Assembly: GCA_900547025.1 (NCBI GenBank) | Contig: UREZ01000071.1 | Span: forward strand, 1-9,689 | Reading direction: 5' to 3' | DNA length: 9,689 nucleotides | From: an uncultured Collinsella sp. | Lineage (GTDB): Bacteria; Actinomycetota; Coriobacteriia; Coriobacteriales; Coriobacteriaceae | Shown: in pieces, positions 8,923 through 9,689 of the stretch | Numbering within the stretch: the first letter of the stretch is position 1 | Layout of the letters: each line of letters starts with the position of its first letter | Made by a program: the position numbers and the translations under genes | The notes under the pieces: generated by a model | The model's input: only the letters and a program-made list of their open reading frames with translations | Told to the model about the DNA's origin: nothing | Databases searched by the model: none

Positions 8923-9348
8923 TTACTCAGCAGCCTCGGTGGTCTCGGCCTCAGCAGCGGCCTCCTCGACGGGAGCCTCTGCGGGAGCCTCGGCGGCCTG
9001 CTTGGCAGCCTCCTCGGCGAACTTAGCAGCACGCTTAGCCTTCTCGGCAGCCTTAGCCTCAGCGGCGGCCTTGCGAGCAGCCTCGGCCTCAGCAGCCTTG
9101 GCGGCCTTGGCGGCCTTGGCCTCCTCGGCCTTCTTGAGCTGGGCGGCAGCGGCGCCACCGAACTTGTCGGCGAAGCGCTGGACGCGTCCACCGGTGTCGA
9201 CGAACTTCTGCTGGCCGGTGTAGAACGGGTGGCACTCGTTGCAAAGCTCGACCTTCATCTCGGACACGGTAGCGTGCGTCTTGAAGGTGTTGCCGCAGGA
9301 GCACGTCACCGTGCACTCGACATACTGGGGATGGATACCCTGCTTCAT
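8923..9348 (-). CDS. rpmE: Ribosomal protein bL31 with a long Ala/Lys/Glu-rich C-terminal tail
   Basis: A 141-residue protein. Residues 1-65 are a standard zinc-containing bL31 (start MKQGIHPQYVECTVTCSCGN, zinc ligands Cys16, Cys18, Cys36 and Cys39, then HPFYTGQQKFVDTGGRVQRF). bL31 sits on the 50S central protuberance and makes a bridge to the 30S head. Normal length is about 65-90 residues. Here residues 66-141 add a tail made almost wholly of Ala, Lys and Glu, basic at first (KAAKAAKAAE type) and then Pro/Glu-rich and acidic (APAEAPVEEAAAEAE), predicted to be a long helix or disordered. The tail's DNA is low-complexity GCC/GCT/AAG/GAG, with near-tandem GCGGCCTTG units around 9091-9120 on the plus strand. 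The ATG at 9348 has AAGGAG (9356-9361) seven bases upstream. It has its own promoter, leader and terminator, so it is likely monocistronic. It ends in TAA. Confidence 0.96.
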   Translation of the reverse strand: MKQGIHPQYVECTVTCSCGNTFKTHATVSEMKVELCNECHPFYTGQQKFVDTGGRVQRFADKFGGAAAAQLKKAEEAKAAKAAKAAEAEAARKAAAEAKAAEKAKRAAKFAEEAAKQAAEAPAEAPVEEAAAEAETTEAAE

Positions 9349-9425
9349 GGTAGGACTCCTTATTGGTCAGGCGCTGGTTACCGATCAGCGCATAAGGCGT
9401 CTTGGTTTCCGACCAAGACAACAAA
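9349..9425 (-). promoter_or_regulatory. Structured rpmE leader, probable bL31 ribosomal-protein leader
   Basis: Between the predicted transcription start near 9425 and the ATG lie two hairpins. The first is GTCTTGGT / ACCAAGAC (9419-9412 with 9406-9399), an 8-bp perfect stem with a 5-base loop. The second is GCGCTG / CAGCGC (9391-9386 with 9376-9371), with a 9-base loop, and TTAT and ATAA just outside it; the ATAA overlaps the first two bases of the AAGGAG at 9356-9361. bL31 represses its own translation in E. coli, and computational L31 leader motifs have been proposed, including one for Coriobacteria as I recall. Whether this leader matches that model I cannot test here. Confidence 0.6.
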
Positions 9426-9432
9426 CTCGGCT

Positions 9433-9461
9433 ATGGTACCACGGCGCCGCGTGTCCCACAA
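9433..9461 (-). promoter_or_regulatory. rpmE promoter
   Basis: On the minus strand TTGTGG (9461-9456) and TACCAT (9438-9433) are separated by exactly 17 bases, and TG one base before the -10 gives an extended -10 (TGGTACCAT). The predicted start near 9425 yields a leader of about 77 bases that begins just before the two hairpins. Confidence 0.6.
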
Positions 9462-9541
9462 AAGGTTCACGGTCTTTTCGGAACGACACGAATCTGACCC
9501 ATCGAAACACATCTCCACCGTTCCTTCAACTGGGAAAATGC

Positions 9542-9574
9542 CGTCCCCGGGGCCTGAGAAGGGCCCCGGGGACG
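9542..9574 (-). terminator. Strong GC hairpin, possible terminator of a gene beyond the right edge
   Basis: Bases 9542-9554 and 9562-9574 form a perfect 13-bp stem (arm CGTCCCCGGGGCC) around a 7-base loop. On the minus strand it is followed by GCATTTTCCC, a weak T-run; on the plus strand there is none. It lies 81 bases upstream of the rpmE -35 box. It probably ends a minus-strand gene lying to the right of the window, but the poor T-run leaves room for another role. In the 341 bases between rpmE and the window edge I see only this, the promoter and leader, and the palindrome at 9633. Confidence 0.5.
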
Positions 9575-9632
9575 TTCGACTGACTGCGGGAACGGCCTTT
9601 CCGCTCAATGTGTTCGGCTGAGATCGGAAATC

Positions 9633-9665
9633 AACCAAACTGAACTAGGTTCAGTTGACATGGTT
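9633..9665. repeat. Interrupted palindrome overlapping a consensus -35 hexamer
   Basis: AACTGAAC (9638-9645) and GTTCAGTT (9649-9656) are perfect 8-bp arms around TAG, flanked by AACC (9633-9636) and GGTT (9662-9665). On the plus strand TTGACA at 9655-9660 is a perfect -35 hexamer overlapping the right arm. The -10 at 17 bases (GACGCT) is poor, and the window ends at 9689. It could be an operator for a gene to the right, or just a palindrome. Confidence 0.4.
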
Positions 9666-9689
9666 AAAAACGGGGGCGACGCTTTTGCG

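Noticed and set aside
8875..9621. Plus-strand open frame opposite rpmE with a Leu/Gly/Ser-rich start
   Set aside because: It is the antisense reading of the low-complexity bL31 tail and runs on through the rpmE promoter and the GC hairpin.

Overview
The window reads as an ordinary chromosomal housekeeping segment from a GC-rich Gram-positive actinobacterium. It is most likely a gut Coriobacteriia of the Collinsella type; this is an inference from protein style, the split transketolase, the bL31 form and the GC-rich coding, not from a database match. I found no mobile element, CRISPR array, tRNA or rRNA.

Layout. The left edge (1-62, plus strand) probably holds the last codons of a zinc-ribbon-ended protein. 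A perfect 23-bp inverted repeat follows (81-149). Next, on the plus strand, comes a zinc-ribbon, single-pass membrane protein of unknown function (241-1512). A strong bidirectional terminator (1534-1570) separates it from everything else, which lies on the minus strand. Listed from right to left in the direction of transcription, these genes are: rpmE (bL31, 9348-8923) with its own promoter, a structured leader and a terminator; secA (8581-5774); prfB (5774-4626), which overlaps the secA stop by one base; a YitT-family membrane protein (4495-3605), whose Shine-Dalgarno abuts the T-run of a terminator-like hairpin; and a two-gene split transketolase (N-terminal subunit 3397-2567, C-terminal subunit 2565-1624). 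The two transketolase genes are one base apart.

How the genes relate. secA and prfB form a translationally coupled pair, and rpmE and prfB serve translation. The transketolase pair encodes one enzyme of the non-oxidative pentose phosphate pathway. The YitT protein and the zinc-ribbon membrane protein have no known substrate.

Points worth a second look: (1) the RF2 stop-recognition tripeptide reads Ser-Pro-Thr instead of Ser-Pro-Phe, and no gene in the window ends in TGA; (2) bL31 has a tail of about 75 residues rich in Ala, Lys and Glu, roughly doubling its length; (3) the rpmE leader has two hairpins that look like a ribosomal-protein leader; (4) a terminator hairpin is fused to the yitT ribosome-binding site and could act as an attenuator; (5) three intergenic inverted repeats (81-149, 8711-8747, 8778-8844) look like dispersed genomic repeats. 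I see no clearly new multi-gene system here.
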